Source of the DNA: an uncultured Porphyromonadaceae bacterium
GTDB lineage: Bacteria > Bacteroidota > Bacteroidia > Bacteroidales > Muribaculaceae
DNA length: 64,000 nucleotides
Reading direction: 5' to 3'
Assembly (NCBI GenBank): GCA_902495075.1
Contig: CABUVO010000018.1
Span: 1-64,000 of the forward strand
Positions 61,126 to 64,000 of the stretch are shown here, piece after piece. Within the stretch, counting starts at the first letter, position 1. Each line of letters opens with the position of its first letter. The position numbers and the translations under genes are program-made. The notes beneath the pieces were generated by a model. That model made no database searches. It saw nothing but the letters and a program-made list of their open reading frames with translations, and was not told the origin of the DNA.

Positions 61126-63945
61126 CTATTTCTCTTTCATTGGTCGCACAGTTTGCAAATAGTTCTCTCCCGCGTTTGTCTCTCTGCCTGCGGAGATATC
61201 AATGTCGGAACCCAAAGGAGTAAAAAAATTATAGTCATCTTTAGGTCTGATTCTAAAAAGATATGGGCCACCATTCGGACCGACACTCGTCAGATTAGTC
61301 ATTGCGGAAACTTCTCCTGAATAAATTTGCGACCAGGTAGTAGAATTATTTCCATTAAGAGTAAGAGGAAAACACACCTCCGATGAATCAGCCGGATCGT
61401 CATTACAAAAAAGACCTATAGAACACGGGTCATGCTGTTCAGGAAGCCCTTTAGACGATGCGTGGGAAACAAGACCATTCCAAAGGTCGTTCGGAGGTAT
61501 GCAGAAACCAACGGGACATGGATCATAGATGGTCTTTACGGCATATTGATTTTCACTATCGTATCTGCTATAATTGTTTGTCCACAAATTTATGTATCTG
61601 TCGTATATATAATAATTTCGAGAGTTCGAATTCACATCTTTATAGTGATACCATGAGTCATACGCCCCCGATATACGGAAAGCAATGGTGGGCATTCGTA
61701 TGGAGGATCCGATTGTATATCCGCTTACCACATTCAACGCGAAGGGTGTTTCGCAGGCATATTGCGTCCCTTTCTTATGGAGCATTGAATTAGTTGTACC
61801 AGAAAAATAACTCATAGAGGACGGTTCCGTATAATAATATATAAGAGGATCTTTGCGACCCCAATTGTAATACATTGACCTTCCATGCTTTTCTTTACCC
61901 GACCGTTGCTCAATCTCAGCACTGTATGAAGTGCCCGACCCCGTCTGCGTGAATATCATTTTGAGCTTGCGCACGCCTCCGGAATATTCATATGTTTTTC
62001 CGCACCAGCCGAGATTCTCCTTCATAAGGTAGTAAGTGCCGTTACTTTTACCTTTCACGGTGACACAACCATCGTCCGAATATGGATCGTATCCCGTAAC
62101 CCATATGTGCCAGCTCCACATCACGGTTCCGCTACTATTCCTTACAGCCACTACCGCATTCCCCTGGCTTATATTTGAAGACAGAACAGTGAACAGAAGC
62201 GAACGGCTATCTTCCGAGAGTTTGACATCGGTTATCAGGTTTTCCACATCCTGCCAGAGCAACACCGCATCCGCAGGTATACAACCGTCGTTCTCGTAAA
62301 TATACGGACTCGTTATCTCCCTATCAAGATGATTCAGGAACACCTTCAGGACTTTTTCACTGTTATTATAATTTACATTACACTTGTATGCCGTCTCATT
62401 GTTCGTGCCGTTCTTTACTGCGTTGCCGTAAACAAGAGGGAGCGAATAATTTCCGGGGGCATTCACAACATAGCAGTTGGCGGTATTCTCCACGGTCTCC
62501 GCTCCCACTGAATTTGAAAGATTGAAGGGAGACGCTAGAGATCCCCTGAATGACGCGGTCCTGAGCTTATCATCGTATGGGTTCGATACATTTGATTCTG
62601 TCATTGAGGCTATACTCATTTCCAATCCATCATTGCCTGTGCTCGGACGCACAGCGGATGTAACCCACGAAGGCCGGGAAATTGTGTTTCCTTCATCATC
62701 CACATACCTTACGGTCCAATCATTTTTCAAGGATTTCCCATTATCTCCATAGTAAAGCCATGACGAAATATTAACTTTATATTTTCCTCCGCTCCCTCCG
62801 ATAGTCTTAGTGATGCCAACAACGTTAAACACTCTTCTCAGGCTGGATGTCGAGAGGGTAAAGGTTACCGTCTTGCCCATTGGCAACACCAAGCCTTCAA
62901 GATCAGCTGTATATCCTATTCCTTCCCACACCCCTTCCGGACGATAGACAACTCTGAATTTTGCACCGGCTGGGAGAGTCTGGGGAACAGCCATCATAGT
63001 GGAGGAGCCTCCGGTAATCTGCGAGTTTCCGGAAAAATATTGATGCAGCGAAAACTTTCTACTCGCCGGCATGGAATGTCCGGCCCATTCATCTGAACCT
63101 ATATGGTGGGAAGCCAAGGTATAATATTTTTCAAAAGCTATCGTGTCGATTCTGCTTCTTGCAAAATCCGGTGCCGTGACAAATTTTACAGCAGTCAAAG
63201 CATGATAGAAATGCATGCCGACCGGCTGACTCTCTCCCTCTCCGGTATTCTGAACTTCTGCTGATGCCAACAACAGGTCTTTCTGATCATTTGTGTTGGC
63301 GGGCATCCGGTAAATTATTTCAGGCGTCCCGGTTCTCTCCGCGCCATCAGAAGGAATCACCAATCCTCTTATATTATTATCAATAACTGATTGAAAATCA
63401 AAATCTCCAGCTGTCGGTTCACAATATGGAGCATAGGCATAAAATTTAAACACATGTTTGTTTTTGGGCCAAAGGTATGAACTTTTCCAGCCCGAAGAAG
63501 ACGTAATCTCCTCGTCATAAAAGAAATTTGGTTTAAAAGTTTCAGGATCAAACGCCTCCCCGCAGTCACCTGCCATCAGTCCGAAAGAGTCATAGAATGA
63601 TTCCGTAGAGACAGGCTCGCCACGTGTTGGATTCTCGTGACCCCCGGCATTTTCATGACAGATTTCATTACTGACCGTGACATGTAAAAACAAAGAGTCA
63701 GCTGAGTTTTCCTCCGCCTGAAGCTTTAATACCCCGATATATTCTTCGGTGACGTCTGAAGAAAGAGATTCTGCACCGTATTCAGCAGAGGCACGTGTGT
63801 GCCATCCTTCATCAACCGACACTTTGAAGTTTATACTTTCGCTCCTCTCCGTAAAATACGAAAGAGTCTCCTCCCTGCACGCGGCAAGGAGGAGAACAAC
63901 AATCTGACATATTGCAATATACCTGATATTTATTCTTTTCAACAT
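61126..63945 (-). CDS. Fimbrillin-family lipoprotein with FISUMP-like C-terminal domain
   Basis: Large surface lipoprotein of 939 residues. Cys23 in VVLLLAACREE is the lipidation site. The N-terminal 370 residues resemble Mfa/FimA-type fimbrillins of Bacteroidales: SYLWPKNKHVFKFYAYAPYC, FYHALTAVKFVTAPDF, and SSTMMAVPQTLPAGAKFRVV, a usual fimbrillin core motif. A middle region of repeated beta domains follows. The last 250 residues contain YAVKTIYDPCPVGFCIPPND, the hallmark of FISUMP (TIGR02145-like) domains, with MYYNWGRKDPLIYY before it. It could be an adhesin or a minor, tip-type pilus component. No partner fimbrial genes lie within the window, but the 5' side is cut by the window end. Confidence 0.82.
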   Translation of the reverse strand: MLKRINIRYIAICQIVVLLLAACREETLSYFTERSESINFKVSVDEGWHTRASAEYGAESLSSDVTEEYIGVLKLQAEENSADSLFLHVTVSNEICHENAGGHENPTRGEPVSTESFYDSFGLMAGDCGEAFDPETFKPNFFYDEEITSSSGWKSSYLWPKNKHVFKFYAYAPYCEPTAGDFDFQSVIDNNIRGLVIPSDGAERTGTPEIIYRMPANTNDQKDLLLASAEVQNTGEGESQPVGMHFYHALTAVKFVTAPDFARSRIDTIAFEKYYTLASHHIGSDEWAGHSMPASRKFSLHQYFSGNSQITGGSSTMMAVPQTLPAGAKFRVVYRPEGVWEGIGYTADLEGLVLPMGKTVTFTLSTSSLRRVFNVVGITKTIGGSGGKYKVNISSWLYYGDNGKSLKNDWTVRYVDDEGNTISRPSWVTSAVRPSTGNDGLEMSIASMTESNVSNPYDDKLRTASFRGSLASPFNLSNSVGAETVENTANCYVVNAPGNYSLPLVYGNAVKNGTNNETAYKCNVNYNNSEKVLKVFLNHLDREITSPYIYENDGCIPADAVLLWQDVENLITDVKLSEDSRSLLFTVLSSNISQGNAVVAVRNSSGTVMWSWHIWVTGYDPYSDDGCVTVKGKSNGTYYLMKENLGWCGKTYEYSGGVRKLKMIFTQTGSGTSYSAEIEQRSGKEKHGRSMYYNWGRKDPLIYYYTEPSSMSYFSGTTNSMLHKKGTQYACETPFALNVVSGYTIGSSIRMPTIAFRISGAYDSWYHYKDVNSNSRNYYIYDRYINLWTNNYSRYDSENQYAVKTIYDPCPVGFCIPPNDLWNGLVSHASSKGLPEQHDPCSIGLFCNDDPADSSEVCFPLTLNGNNSTTWSQIYSGEVSAMTNLTSVGPNGGPYLFRIRPKDDYNFFTPLGSDIDISAGRETNAGENYLQTVRPMKEK

Positions 63946-64000
63946 GATTCACCTGATTGAAAACAAGAGAGTCATCAGTTACATAGATATGTTTTCAGGA

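Overview
The window reads as a chromosomal segment of a gut Bacteroidales bacterium. A Muribaculaceae/Prevotella-like host is my inference, not a demonstrated placement. Supporting signs are SusC/SusD pairs, an ECF sigma/FecR/STN-SusC cascade, a hybrid two-component sensor with AraC output, a fimbrillin-type lipoprotein, several extracellular proteins with type IX secretion (T9SS) tails, and promoters of the Bacteroidetes TAnnTTTG form. No rRNA, tRNA, CRISPR array or intact transposase was seen.

Layout. 1-384: GC-rich 3' end of a ROK-family gene. 426-2264: an AT-rich secreted metallophosphoesterase. 2562-14436: a first polysaccharide-utilisation locus (GH31, ECF sigma, FecR anti-sigma, STN-type SusC, SusD, T9SS-tailed subtilisin). 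14642-16449: a LytS/LytT-type two-component pair. 16441-17055: a broken toxin-antitoxin locus with a toxin remnant, an intact HTH antitoxin and three copies of a 19-bp palindrome. 17310-24213: five co-directional genes for exported proteins (DUF4384-like, a helical unknown, transglutaminase-like, beta-helix, caspase-like), bracketed by two copies of the antitoxin gene's 3' end. 24382-29019: a MacAB-TolC-type efflux operon with TTAGG-like repeats between its genes. 29300-29985: an intact HigBA-type toxin-antitoxin pair on the minus strand, followed by 23-bp tandem repeats and a decayed copy of the antitoxin 3' end. 30428-60807: a large second locus (HTCS sensor, two lipoproteins, two SusC/SusD pairs, two GH92 enzymes, a clan GH-A glycosidase, two T9SS-tailed proteins, then mannose-6-phosphate isomerase, ROK kinase, GntR regulator and MFS transporter). 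60815-60999: a decayed AAA/DUF4143 ATPase pseudogene. 61126-63945: a fimbrillin/FISUMP lipoprotein.

How the genes work together. The second locus is a near-complete route for alpha-mannosides. The HTCS senses a breakdown product, SusC/SusD pairs import oligosaccharide, GH92 enzymes release mannose, the MFS protein imports monosaccharide, the ROK kinase phosphorylates it, and the isomerase makes fructose-6-phosphate under GntR control. The first locus is a smaller alpha-glycan system switched by sigma/anti-sigma signalling.

The most unusual part is the 17.3-24.2 kb operon. It is predicted to export a caspase-fold protease, a transglutaminase-fold protein and a beta-helix protein with a Lys/Arg-rich tail. 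Its position between repeats of an antitoxin 3' end suggests that it arrived as an insertion. All functional statements rest on motif reading by eye; no searches were run.
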